Below are positions 33,141-45,002 of a stretch of DNA of 64,000 bases, piece by piece. Positions within the stretch are counted from its first letter, which is position 1. The number at the start of each line of letters is the position of its first letter. This stretch comes from Basidiobolus meristosporus CBS 931.73. Taxonomy: Eukaryota; Basidiobolomycota; Basidiobolomycetes; Basidiobolales; Basidiobolaceae. The notes beneath the pieces were generated by a model, which saw only the letters and a list, made by a program, of their open reading frames with translations, had not been told where the DNA came from and made no database searches. The stretch lies in NCBI GenBank assembly GCA_002104905.1, contig MCFE01000147.1, positions 1 through 64,000 of the forward strand. The letters are read 5' to 3'. The position numbers and the translations under genes are program-made.

Positions 33141-34073
33141 TTATTTGGGGGGCGGTCTTTTGTTTCCTTTGGCCTGCCCTCTGCAGGGGGTTCTCTGAGT
33201 CGACGAACGAGCGGACGAGCCCGAACCCGAACCCGACCCCGGTTTCCCGTAGAGCTTCGGGTTGGCGAAAACCTTCTTGAGCTGGTCCAGCAGGGAATTC
33301 CATTCGACGTTCAGAATGCCCGGCCGCGGTATGAACGCGTAGTCAAACCCTAGACGCAACGTAAACAAACCAAATAAACCTCTCGTTCGTGAAACGGTTC
33401 GATGCGCGCTTAGTGAAGTCCACTCTCCCCCGCTCCCGCTCCCGCTCCCTCCCTCCTCGACACACTACCCCTCACTCACCTGACTTCGCGTGCTCCGGCA
33501 TCACCTTGATCGTGGCTTGTCGCATGCGTCGACTCACCTGGTTTCGTACCACCGCCAGCTTGCTCACCCGCTTCTTGGAGACCAGATAGGTCACCCGGAA
33601 GGTGTTGATGGGTTTTTGGGTTTTCCTGGGTCGGGAGAAAGGTTTAGTCGCTTGAAGTAGGGTGGGGAAGGGAAAGGGGAAAGGGAAAGAGAAAGGTAGG
33701 TGGAAGTGGAAGCAGAGGTGGAGATGTGCGTGGATGTGGATGTGGACGTGGACGTGGACGTGGCCATGGTTAAGGACGAACCGACCTGCTCAACACCGTC
33801 TCGTTAAACTTCCAAGGGCGCGCCTTCAAGCTGAACAGGTCCGTGTGGATCTGGTAACCCTTTGCGCTCATGAGCTGAGGGATGAAATCCCCCGACACGT
33901 GGTGCAGCTGTTTCGCCCGACTCACGAAGGTCGGAAAGAATCCCATCTTGCCGATTCCAAGGGAGAATTTTCCCGTGGTGACCATGATCTAATCTCTGTC
34001 TTCCCCCCCCCCTACCTTTTCTCACCGCTCATTGGGTGGCTCCACCTACCAGATTTCTCGGGATCCATTTCAT
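33141..34073 (-). CDS. RnpA-fold protein (mitochondrial RNase P protein-like)
   Basis: Exons 33985-33786, 33625-33480 and 33349-33141 give 184 residues starting MVTTGKFSLGIGKMG. A further 5' exon at 34073-34050 (MKWIPRNL) joined over a 64-nt GTAGGT...TTAG intron fits phase 0 and adds a basic leader, so I extend the model to 34073 (192 residues). The core FRVTYLVSKKRVSKLAVVRN, then QVSRRMRQA, DYAFIPRPGI and LLDQLKKVF matches the bacterial RNase P protein/RnpA pattern (KK followed by the RNxxxRRMR 'RNR' motif). Such fungal proteins are probably mitochondrial, in RNase P or the mitoribosome; this is inference. The tail is Gly/Ser/Lys-rich. It ends 33 bp from the convergent WTAP stop. Confidence 0.7.
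33656..33775. repeat. Purine-rich and GTGGAC/GTGGAT repeats inside intron of the RnpA-like gene
   Basis: GGGAAAG-type units (33661-33700) are followed by GTGGAT and GTGGAC hexamers (33727-33765). The host intron (33626-33785) is about 160 nt, more than twice the usual size here, because of this expansion. Confidence 0.85.
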
Positions 34074-34334
34074 TCCGCCTGATCCTACCAGTAGGTGATC
34101 TTGAATCGAGCCTCCCCGTAGCATTGGTTGCCTGGTCAAAGGGGATCTTTAGTACCAAATGGTTATGTTCAGTCGTTGTGGTGAGCTCTTAAAGGTCTGA
34201 CATACCACTAATCTACACACCGACGGTCAAATATCACCCTGGACACAGGCATCTGGTGAACAGATAATGGCATACAAGGGCTGGTGGCTTGGCTAGGCAG
34301 GTTGGATGCCCATCCGTACTGTAAATGAGAACTT
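34074..34334. other. Transition from gene island to repeat region
   Basis: No gene or known repeat recognised; base composition turns AT-rich from here on. Confidence 0.4.
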
Positions 34335-34492
34335 ATCTAGTTTTCATGTTCTGGGTATCTGATATTTTGGTGAAAATATTCTAAGTAAATCCGACAAGGA
34401 ATTTGGTCAGTATTTTCTAGGATTTGTAGTAATCTAAGTGACTAAGTTGGGTGAATATTTAGGTGGAATTATGAATTTTTACATACAACAAC
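34335..34492 (-). repeat. Copia family A LTR fragment (antisense)
   Basis: TTTTCATGTTCTGGGTATCT through GAATTTTTACATACAACA corresponds to the first half of the family A LTR on the minus strand (LTR start TGTTGT at 34492). Confidence 0.75.
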
Positions 34493-34736
34493 AAGAGTAC
34501 TCCCAGCATGAGCTGAGACATAAAAGGTGGCCAAACCAGCAAGTTTTTTTTGGTGGGGGGGGGTATGGCAACAGAATGCATGTACCAATATTACATCAGA
34601 TGCTCTAGCTTCTGTCAGGATGCAACAATCTATCAGGGTTGTAGGTAGGTTGGTTGGTAATCATCACTGGGTTGGGTCATTTTTCTCCTTGGAGGCACCA
34701 CAATCATCCCTGGCAACCATTGGCTGGTTTTGTTGT

Positions 34737-34880
34737 AAATTCTAGTATTTACACCTAGATATTCACCTGATTTGGTCACTTGGATAATTGCCTACAGATC
34801 TTAGAGAATACTAGCCAATTTCCTTGTCAAGATTTACTTGTAGTATTTTCACCAGAACACCAGGTACCCAGTGTTGTATC
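34737..34880 (+). repeat. Copia family A LTR fragment
   Basis: Sequence from AAATTCTAGTATTTACACCT to CAGGTACCCAGTGTT follows the first ~140 bp of the family A LTR with many substitutions. Confidence 0.65.
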
Positions 34881-35560
34881 CAAGAGAAAAGTGTAATAAA
34901 ACTCTTGAATGGTTGAACTGAACCTAAGTGATAACTAAGTGCAGAATCTTAGAATTGTCAGTGAGTGGCAGAAATATTAGCAGAGGAATTCTGGTCTAAT
35001 ATTGGTCTTGTATATAGCTGGGTATGGCTATAAAGGCAACAGAGTTGGTTCTCTAGGCAGGATAGGCTTGGTGTTCTTGGGTGTGCTAGGTATGCTAGGC
35101 ATGGGCAGAAACTAGAACACAATTGTTGAGTCCTTAATTTTGTTGAGATGCACACAAACCAAAAGGTTCAGTAAGCTTTATTTATACTCTTTTGATCAAG
35201 TTGAATTAGTAAGTGCCAAGAGACAGGACTAATTGGAATCTGTTGGGGTGTTAATAGGTGCATAAGATAAATGAAAGTTGTATTATTAATCAGCTGATGT
35301 TTTGGCAACTGCTGCGTTGTTGAATAGATCTGAGATGACTAATCACCTGGGAAGGCTTGGTATATAAGTTTATAATCTAATGGTCACATGAGAATTGATA
35401 AGGTGTGACAGCTAATGATAGATTCTGAGATGAGATAAAATAAACCATAACTGGGATTAGTTATGTTTGGGTTAGGGAAAATCAGATAGGGTACTAGATT
35501 TTATAACAGAGTAAAATTAGCTAAGTTTTAAATGTTACTGCACAACATCCAGGCATGTAG
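34881..35560. other. AT-rich, unrecognised
   Basis: About 680 bp. No coding signal; possibly older repeat debris. Confidence 0.4.
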
Positions 35561-35909
35561 TGTTGTAAAAATTTGTATTTCCACCTAAATATTCACCTAA
35601 CTTAGTCACTTAGATCATTACCTTCAAATCCTAGAGAATACTGACCAAATTCCTTGTTGGGATTTACTTAGAATATTTTCACCAAAATACCAGGTACCCA
35701 GAACATGAAAATTCTCAAAGTTGTCCAAACAGCCCCAAACTTTGCACACATGTTCTTGGGACCTTCCTTAACCTATTCTACGTGTTTGTAATGCCAAGAC
35801 CAGGTAAAAATATAAATATTACTTTTACATTCAATAAATCATTAAGTGAAAACCACATAATCTACTTGTTCTCCCAATCACTTCCAATATCTCCAAGACT
35901 CTTACAACA
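35561..35909 (+). repeat. Copia family A LTR (full length)
   Basis: Starts TGTTGTAAAAATTTG and ends CTCTTACAACA, 349 bp, nearly the same as the LTR at 39961-40309. Flanking pentamers TGTAG and TGAAG do not match, so it is not a clean solo insertion. Confidence 0.85.
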
Positions 35910-36116
35910 TGAAGTTCCTCAAGTTGTCCAAGCAGCCCCAGACCTTGCATATATACTCTTGGGACCTTCCTTAGCATAGAATGCATGAATCTTTTTGCCA
36001 AGCTCATGTAAAAGCTTAAATACTAACTTTACATTCAACAACTCATTAAGCAAAAGCCATGTCTTCCACTTGTTCTCCCAATCACTTCCACTACTACCAA
36101 GATTCTTGGAACAGGC
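35910..36116 (+). repeat. Partial, older Copia family A LTR
   Basis: TGAAGTTCCTCAAGTTGTCC through ACCAAGATTCTTGGAACAG repeats the 3' 60% of the same LTR directly after the first. It forms the 5' end of the degraded Copia element that follows. Confidence 0.75.
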
Positions 36117-38450
36117 TGTGTGCCCCAAGCTGCTCCACTCTGGAATGTCCAACACTGCTATCACTGGAATCCCCCCCTTCTGCTGAAAAGTTGGAAGGAT
36201 CTAACTATCAAGTGTGGCAGGTGAAGATGAAGAATCTCCTGCATGAAAGAGGCCTATGGGACATTGTCACTGAAGAAGAATATCCTCCTAAAGGTACAGG
36301 GAAGAAGCCCTAAAGTACCAGAAGAAATAACTAAGTGCCTCTAACTACATTTGCCTTAATGTCAAAGACAAACTGATAACTCAATGATCAAGAGCAAAAA
36401 TGGCAAAGAGTACTTGGAATGCTTTAGAAGTCACTTGTAGGTCATGCTCAGCTGCTCAGAAGATGTATATTATATGGAATACACTTTACTATCAACATGC
36501 TGCCAGGAGAAAAAAATGAAAGATCTTACTAATAGAATTACCCTGTTGGTTGATGCAATGGAAACAGTGGGTGTACCAACTACTGGTAAATATGTGATAG
36601 TAATTCTCCTGAATAGCCTGAAAGACAAGTCTCAGGGCCTTGTTTCAGCCCCGGAGTCCAGAGCTGAAGATTTGGTCATGTGTATGGTAGGCTCCTGGGT
36701 TCAGAATCAAGAAAATCAAGCATCAATCAAAAGGAAGAAGACACCTCTTTAATAAGCAATAATAGAGAACAAAGGAGGTACTTAGACCCTCAAAAGGTAA
36801 CTGTAACCTGTCTTGCAGTTATAGCAAAAGGAAAGGACACATATCAGACTGGTACTTCAAAAAGCGAGTTAACCAGCAGAAAAAGCCTGAATATGGAAAT
36901 ACTACAACAACTGAAGATATACTATTGATATATGCACTAAACATGACCACAAATAAGGATTCTCAGTTGTTGTATATTGACTCAGGAGCATCTCAACACT
37001 TTACACACCAAAAAAAACTCTTTACCCAACATCAAAAAATTCACCTAAGAAGGTGTTCATGGGCAACAGTAGAATACCTGATGCAGTTGGAGAAGGAACT
37101 ATCCAAGTTAATAGCAGAAATAGTGAAGAAAGCCACACACTGACCTTCTAAGAAGTACTCTATGTACCTGAAATAATCAGAAGGTTTTACCCAAACAAAA
37201 GGCCCTAATAAGGTGTGTGGACTTGGAAAATTGTGGTATGGGCTTAAGCAGGCACCTAAAACATTGTATAACAAGATTGTCACATATCTACAGGAGACTG
37301 GATTCATTTGTAGCACTACAGATCAAATATATAAATGAATCAGCTTAAGAGGGAAATGATTATACTGGCATTTTATATGGAAAACCTAATAATAGCTACA
37401 AGGGAACATGAGGTACTTAACCAGACAAAATCTGACCTTGTGAGCAAGTTGGATATGAAAGATCATGGAAAATTGAGCTATTTTCTTAAAAGTAAAGACA
37501 TATTTGACATATTTATGCCAAATATTTTGCTAAATCAGTCTAGGTACATCAGGGACAATCTTAGATGCCTCAAATGGAAATTGGCAGCCTGCAGCAGCAC
37601 TCATGGATGATAACTAAATTTTGAGCATATCTAAGTATGTTTTGAATCTAAACTGCTCAAGTATAGACCAATACTCTCCCTATCAGTTAATAGTTGGTAG
37701 CCTGAGTTATCTTATGATATCTACATGTCCATATACTGCAGTAGCAATGGCAGTAAACAGTCAATTCTTGCAGAAATATGGATCTGATCAAATTACAGCA
37801 GTTAAGTTAATTCTCAGATTTCTGCAATGTGCCAAACATATGGTTCTGGAAGAGTACAGAGTAGCTCATAAGTGAAACGTTAATGGCTATAGTGACTCAA
37901 ATTGGGTAGGGATCTGATTGATATATTTCTCTCCTGCAGGTTATGTAATTATATATGCTGGTGCAGCTGTTACTTCAAATTGTAAGAAACCACCAACTGT
38001 GGCACTCTCCACAACTGAGGCAGAGCACATAACTGCCAATAATGCAACTAAGGAGGCTATATGGCTACACAAATAGCTGAAGACTGAGGGCTTTCAGATA
38101 AAAAAACTTGTATTCAGAAAGATAACCAAAGTTGTATTTCATTAGCTAGAAATTCTATTAATCATGCAAGAGCTAAGCACATAGATAAACAACACCACTT
38201 TGGGAGGTAAGCTGTAGAGAATGACTAAGTAAAGTTTGTTAACTGCACAACTACCAAATGGTGGCAGATATACCAGCAAAACCACCAGCCAGGCCAAAGT
38301 TTGAAAATATTACTATGAGATTGGGATTATGATATTATTTAGTTGAGGGGGAGTGTTGAAATATTGGACTATTTGGTATCATTCTATAACTAAGTATTTA
38401 ACAGCTGTAGACTAGTCTTAATCACTGTAGAACTTATTTACAGCCCCAAC
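36117..38450 (+). mobile_element. Degraded chimeric Copia element
   Basis: The 5' part is family A: gag AITGIPPSAEKLEGSNYQVW (from about 36148), and protease YIDSGASQHFTHQ (about 36977). The integrase and most of RT are missing after about 37170. The 3' part resumes with LWYGLKQAPKTLYNKI, LNQSRYIRDNL and an RNase H tail (PPTVALSTTEAEHITANNAT). The polypurine tract GAGGGGGAGTG precedes TGTTGAAATATTGGACTATT (38354), which is the family B LTR start, also seen on the minus strand at ~52.8 and ~63.65 kb. Many stops and frameshifts; inactive. Confidence 0.75.
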
Positions 38451-39514
38451 TATGTCACCTTTTTTCAGATTTATGATCATATGACTATCCCCCTATAGTC
38501 AAGATCAAATTAGCACTTTTACTTGATGAGAAACAATTGTGATGATCCTGCCAAAAGGCTGTCACAGAGTTAAAGCCATATGACTAAGAGGTATTGATCT
38601 AGTTGGGACACCTTGCAAAGACTATTGAAAAATAATTGCACTCCATATTTCAAAAAAAATGTAGTCAAAATTTTTCATTACAAAAGTACATGGTAGCATT
38701 TGATTGGTCCACTGCCAATTCTCTCACTTTCTGATCCTGGACACTCATTCACCTCCTATGTTTGTGTACATTGATTAGCTATCACCACTTCTTCACACTC
38801 CTTACTTCCTGACTTAACCAATTCTCTAACTCTTCAGGCATACAAATTGATTTATATCTGTTGAAACTTCAGTTGTACCTCAATTGCCAATTGTATTGGC
38901 CTACACAGGTCTCTATACCCAACACTAACATTAAGCCCAACCCCACACCCAATAAGTAATACCATATAAATACACCATTCAATAAGTATTTCTGATATAA
39001 AGCCCATTTTCCATGACTTTGGCAAGAACCTTGTGGCTTTGTGCCACTGTTCATTCACTGGTTCCCATATTTCCTGGTCTTCAGCCAGCACTGCAAGGGC
39101 TAGCACCTCATCTGCCAGTCTTTGCAATATTCAAGTGCATTTTCTTGAGCACTGCTCATGAAGATGTGCTGCAACCTCTTGGTGTGCCTGTTAGTGTCCC
39201 AAAATTCCACTCTAGGCATTGTGAAGGTCTTTTGAGTTGTTGACACTGTTGCTTTGTCTGTTGTTGGGATCTCCACTCTTTCTTCAATTGAGGATGTGGG
39301 GGTAGTGGTAGATCAATTGCTTTTCTCTGCAAACTCATCTACCTCATAGGAGTGTAGCTCAGCTGGTTGCACTTCAAACTCTTATGAAAACAGCTATTGT
39401 CTTATTGGTAGTTCTTCTTTGACATTGTGAGATTTAGCCTGTTCTGGGCTTTTGGCATTAGCTGGCAAGAGCTGCAGATTTTTTCTTTTTCATTCATATA
39501 GGCGCATTGTCTCC
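38451..39514. other. Unassigned AT-rich stretch
   Basis: About 1.06 kb between the degraded Copia and the terminus of the second Tnp2 element. A minus-strand frame (39127-38852) with CDEVLALAVLAEDQEIWEP-like composition has no recognised domain. Confidence 0.35.
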
Positions 39515-39960
39515 CCTATGAAAAATAATTTGGTCCTGCAGGTGGATCCAATCCAGATCAACCGTCAAGATCCGATTTAGAGACCGCCATAATAACAGCA
39601 GCTTGGAGTTAGTGACCCTTCTAACAATTTTATGCCAAGATCATGATGGTGTTTTGCTAATTTTACAACCAAATAATGGGATAAAACTTGACAATATTTT
39701 ATTGGTGCTGTTACAATATTTGCATGGTATTGTTGCTGCCTTTCAGCGCTCTATAACAATTTTAAGTGGATCCAGTTGGCCAGGACATCCAATTGCCTTA
39801 TATGGCAAGAAACTTGACGGTATTTTGATGGCCTCACAGCAAGACTCTGATAGCATTATATTTGCAGTATGATGGCCTACCACTGGTTCTGTATAATGCT
39901 ACCATGCCAATTTACCAAATGGTATTTCCTTTTTCTACCTCCCCTTGTGCAATTCATATA

Positions 39961-40309
39961 TGCTGTAAAAACTTGTAATTCCACCTAAATATTCACCTAA
40001 GTTAGTCACTTAGATCATTACCCTCAAATCCTAGAGAATACTGACCAAATTCCTTGTCAGGATTTACTTAGAATATCTTCACCAAAATACCAGGTACCCA
40101 GAACATGAAAATTCTCAAAGTTGTCCAAACTGCCCCAAAATTTGCACACATGCTCTTGAGACCTTCCTTAGTCTATTTTACATGTTTGTGATGCCAAGAC
40201 CAGGTAAAAGCATAAATATTACTTTTACATTCAATAAATCATTAAGTGAAAACCACATAATCTACTTGTTCTCCAAATCACTTCCAATATCTCCAAGACT
40301 CTTACAACA
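39961..40309 (+). repeat. 5' LTR of Copia A element
   Basis: Begins TGCTGTAAAAACTTG and ends CTTACAACA; 349 bp. The first nucleotides TGCTG versus TGTTG of the 3' LTR show drift. Confidence 0.9.
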
Positions 40310-40340
40310 GGTTATGACCCCCAAGCTGTCACTCTCTGCA

Positions 40341-43300
40341 ATGTCCACTACTGCTATTACTGGAATTCTTCCCTCTGCTGAAAAGTTGGATGGATCTAAC
40401 TACCAAGTGTGTGTTGTAAGAGTCTTGGAGATATTGGAAGTGATTGGGAGAACAAGTAGATTATGTGGTTTTCACTTAATGATTTATTGAATGTAAAAGT
40501 AGTATTTATACTTTTACATGGTCTTGGCATTACAAACACGTAGAATAGGTTAAGGAAGGTCCCAAGAACATGTGTGCAAAGTTTGGGGCTGTTTGGACAA
40601 CTTTGAGAATTTTCATGTTCTGGGTACCTGGTATTTTGGTGAAAATATTCTAAGTAAATCCCGACAAGGAATTTGGTCAGTATTCTCTAGGATTGGAAGG
40701 TGATGATCTAAGTGACTAAGTTAGGTGAATATTTAGGTGGAAAATACGAATTTTTACAACAGTGTGGAAGGTGAAAATGAAGATGCTGCTACAAGAAAGA
40801 GGCCTTTGGGATATTGTCATGGGAGAAGAATGTCCTCCTAAAAACATGGGAGAGGAAGCCTTGAAGTACCAGAAGAAAGAACAAAGTGCCTTTAACTGCA
40901 TTTGCCTTAATGTTAAAGACAAATTGCTAATTCAATGCTCAAGAGCAAAAACAGCAAAGAATGCCTGGAAGGCATTAGAAGACACCTACCAGTCATGTTC
41001 AGCTGCTAAGAAAATGTATCTGAGACAAAAATTCCTTACTACAAAGATGCTGCCAGGGGAAGATATGAAAAATCCAATTAACAGAATTACCCTGCTGGTA
41101 GATGAGATGGAATCTGTGGGCGTACCAACTACTGATGAGGATGTGATAGTTACCATCCTGAATAGCCTAACTGACAAGTTTCAGGGCCTTGTATCAGCCC
41201 TAGAGTCCAGAACTGAAGACTTGACCTGAAATTACATATATGGAAGGCTCCTGGATGAAGAATTAAGAAAATCAAGCGTCAACAAGAAGGAAGAAGAAAA
41301 TGCTTTAATAAGCAATGATAACCAACAAAGGAGGTACCCAAGACCCTACAAAGACAACAGCAACCTATTTTGCAACTACTGCAAAAGGAAAGGACACACA
41401 TCAGACCGGTGTCTCTAAAGGAGAGATTATCAGCAAAAGAAGCCTGAATATGGAAATGCTGCAACAACTGAAGATAGACTATTTATATCTGCACCAAATA
41501 TAACCACAAAAAGGATTCTCAGACGTGGTATATTGACTCTGGAGCTTCTCAACTCTTTATACATCAAAAAGAACTTTTTACCCAATATCAAGAAATTCCA
41601 ATTACAAAGGTTTTTATGGGTGACAATAGAACACTTGATGCAGTGGGAGAAGGTACTATCCAAGTAAACCTTAGAAGCAGTCAAGGAAGCCATACACTGG
41701 CCTTTAAAGAAGTACTCTATATATCAGAAATAGTTAAGAACCTACTCTCTGTAAGCAAGGCCACAGCAGAAGGACTCCTTTTCAGTTTTGACAATTCTGG
41801 ATGCAGGATCACTGATCAAAATGGTGCTCATATTGCTTTGGGCATCAGAGATCAGAATCTATACAAGTTGACTTATATTCCATCATATTTGGAAGCCAAT
41901 ATAAGTAACTTAAATGAAGAAACACCAATGCTTTGGCACAGGAGATTTGGGCACATCAATTTTGATTATTTGCGCAAAATGATCAAAGATCAGCTAATTT
42001 CTGAAGTAAAAATTGATCCCCCAGCTAATGTGGAGCACTGTGAAGCCTGCTTATATGAGAAACAAGCCAGACAACCGTTCAAGAGCTCTGGGTTAGCCAA
42101 AACCAAGAAAAAATTAGATCTAATTCACTCAGATCTGTGTGGACCTATGCAAAATTTATCCTTAGGTGGGATGAGTATTTAATCACTTTTATTGATGATT
42201 ATACAAGATACGCATGGTTCTACCTCATGGAGTGAAAGGAAGCAGTTCTGTCTAAGTTCAGGGAGTTCAAAGCCATGGTGGAGAGAGAAACTGGTCAAAA
42301 AATCAAGAAAACATGCTCTAACAATGGTGGAGAATATACCGCAAAATTCTTCATCCACTTCTACAAATTTCATGGGATAAAGCAAGAGACTACTGTACCA
42401 TACTTCCCACAGCAAAATGGAGTAGCAGAACATGCTAACGGAGCAATAATTGATACGGCAAGATCTATGATCCATGATCAAAAATTATCCTGAGATTTTT
42501 AGACAGAATTAGTTGCCACTCTTGTGCGCCTTAAAAATAGGAGTTAAAGCAGAATACTTCGTGATTCTACTACATTTGAAGCATGGCATGGATACAGACC
42601 AAGTGCAGAACATCTAAGAATATTTGGGTGTACAGCATATGCCAAAAAACTGGCCAGAAATCAGTCAAAATTTGAGCCAAAAAGTGTAAAATGCATATTG
42701 TTGGGCTATTGCAATGAGAGTAAGGCATACAGACTCTACAATTCCAAAGCAAAGAAGCTGATAAAGTCCAGGGATGTGTTGTTTGATGAAAATGCAAAAT
42801 TTTCACAAAAAATGACATCACATGATGACAAAAATCTGATCTCAAATCACCAATTGTCAGGATTGAATCAGAGCAAAACAATGAAAATCTTTTCACTCTA
42901 GAGGACTCTACAACCGTGGTTCAGCCAGAATCAGTGCCCAGGAATATCCCAGAAGTGATCATTCCAGTATCAAATGCCCAGAGATCCAATTGGACAAGAA
43001 ACAGCCCAAATTACTATATCAATGAGGGTACAAACTTAGCCTATGCCTATTCAGTCCATATTGATGAGCCCCAGACTGTAAAAGAGGCCCTAAATAGCCC
43101 TCAGACAAAGCTTTAGAGATCTGCAATGACTGAAGAATATCAGGCCCTGATGGAAAATCAAACTTGGGACTTAGTCTAATTACCATTCAACCAAGAATCA
43201 ATTGGATGCAGAATGGTCTTCAAGACAAAATACAAGGCTGATGGTACAATTGAAAGATACAAAGCAAGACCTGTAGCCAAAGGATACTCTCAAACAAAAG

Positions 43301-44635
43301 AACTTGACTATACTGATACCTTTGCACCGGTAGCCAAGTTTAATTCCATCAGATTAATATTGGCTATTGCAGCCCAATATAAGTTTTTTATTCATCAAAT
43401 GGATGTAAGAACTGCATTTTTGAATGGAGAACTTGATGAGGGCGCGTATATGGACCGGCATAATGGGTTTGTTGAAAAAGATAACCCCCATTTGCTCTGC
43501 AAGCTTAAAAGTCACTATATGGTCTCAAACAATCACCAAGAGCCTGGAATTGCAAGATAGATTCTTATTTGGAATCTTTGAGTTTCAAAAGGAGTAATGC
43601 TGACCATAGTATATACTATAAGCCAGATAGAGCAAATTCAGTTCTATTAGCTCTATATGTGGATGATCTTATTATAGCCACCAATGACCTATAAACATTG
43701 GAAGAGACTAAATCCAGCCTATTTAAGGAGTTCAAGATGTCCAATCTAGGAGAACTTAATTACTACTTAGGGATTAAGTTCTCCATAGACAGAAGTACCC
43801 AGACTATCACCCTAAGCCAATCCAAGTATATTCAAGATGTACTAAAGAAGTACAAAATGGAAGACTGTAAACCAGCAGCTACCCCAATGGAGACAAACCT
43901 TAACTTGGTCAAAACTCAACCAAATCAAGAGAGCTTGGTGCCATCTGAAAACTTTGACTCTCCTTATCAATCTATGGTCGGCAGTCTGATGTATATTATG
44001 CTTGGAACACGTCCAGATATCTCATATTCAGTGGGAGTTGTCAGCCAACATAATCAGAACTATGGATCTGATCATATTGCAGCAGTTAAGCAGATTTTTA
44101 GATACCTAAAAGGAACTGCTGATATCTGCTTAAGATACACTTATAAGGATTCAGAACAGGATCTTGTGGGATACTCTGATGCTGATTGGGGACAAAATTT
44201 AGAAGACAGAAGATCCACCAGAGGATACACCTTTCTTTACTGTAAAGGAGCAATTTCATGGAATTCAAGAAAGCAACCAACTGTAGCACTTTCTACCACA
44301 AAGGCAGAGTACATGGCAGCCTGTGAAGCTACAAAAGTAGCAATGTGGTTAAGAAAGCCTTTTACAGACTTGGGCCTATGTCAAAAAACGCCTATTACTT
44401 TATTTTAAGATAATCAAGGATGTATACAATTAGGTGGAAATCCAACTTTTCATGCTAGAACCAAACACATAGAAATTAGACATCATTTCATACGTGAAGC
44501 TATAGTGAATAACTTAGTTTGCTTAGTTTACTGTCCTACAGATGAAATGATTGCAGACATATTCACCAGAGCATTAGCTAGGAACAAGTTTGAATAACTT
44601 AGGTCAAAATTAGGACTAGTCAGTATGAACATATA
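40341..44635 (+). pseudogene. Copia A gag-pol, interrupted and frameshifted
   Basis: Order is gag (MSTTAITGILPSAEKLDGSN; later GLWDIVMGEECPPK), CCHC region (about 41360-41420), protease (YIDSGASQLFIHQK), integrase with HHCC (LWHRRFGHINFDYLRKM, CEACLYEKQ) and GLKT-type core remnants, RT (YKARPVAKGYSQTKELDYTD, MDVRTAFLNGEL, LYVDDLIIA) and RNase H (GYSDADWGQNLEDRRSTRGY, VALSTTKAEYMAACEATK). This protease-integrase-RT-RNase H order defines Ty1/Copia. Stops near 41226, 42181, 42491, 43117, 43558 and 44406 and the inserted LTR abolish the polyprotein. Confidence 0.9.
40412..40761 (-). repeat. Solo Copia A LTR inserted in gag
   Basis: Antisense LTR from TGTTGTAAG to TTACAACA, flanked by a perfect 5-bp duplication GTGTG (40407-40411 and 40762-40766). 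Removing the LTR and one GTGTG rejoins the gag codons for NYQV and WKVKM. Confidence 0.93.
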
Positions 44636-44647
44636 GCTGAGTGGGAG

Positions 44648-44996
44648 TGTTGTAAAAGTTTGTAGTTACACCTAAACATTCACCTAACTTAGTCACTTAG
44701 ATCATTACCCTCATATCCTAGAGAATACTGACCAAATTCCTTGTTGGGATTTACTTAGAATATTTTCACCAAAATACCAGGCACCCAGAACATGAAAATT
44801 CTCAAAGTTGTCCAAACTGCCCCAGACTTTGCACACATGCTCTTGGGACCTTTCTTAGCCTATTCTACATGTTTGTAATGCCAAGACCAGGTAAAAGTAT
44901 AAATACTACTTTTACATTCAATAAATCATCAAGTGAAAACCACATAATCTACTTGTTCTCTAAATCACTTCCAATAAATCCAAGACTCTTACAACA
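44648..44996 (+). repeat. 3' LTR of Copia A element
   Basis: TGTTGTAAAAGTTTGTAG to CTCTTACAACA, 349 bp. Contains TATAAATACTAC, a plausible promoter TATA, and AATAAATCATC, a plausible polyadenylation signal. Confidence 0.9.
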
Positions 44997-45002
44997 ATAT
45001 GT

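Larger units (their letters stand above)
39961..44996 (+). mobile_element. Near-complete Ty1/Copia element (family A)
   Basis: Two 349-bp LTRs (39961-40309, 44648-44996) flank gag-pol. Flanks are ATATA (39956-39960) and ATATG (44997-45001), a 5-bp target duplication with one mismatch, confirmed by the empty site in Tnp2 copy 1. A polypurine tract GAGTGGGAGTG precedes the 3' LTR. The element is itself interrupted by a solo LTR at 40412-40761. LTRs differ at many sites, so the insertion is not recent. Confidence 0.92.

Noticed and set aside
35556-35914. Clean solo-LTR insertion with target duplication
   Set aside because: Flanking pentamers TGTAG and TGAAG do not match and a second partial LTR is directly adjacent; LTR-LTR recombination or nested insertion is more likely.
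39350-39420. A-box-like GTAGCTCAGCTGGTT
   Set aside because: No B box or cloverleaf follows at the right distance; it lies in repeat-derived sequence.
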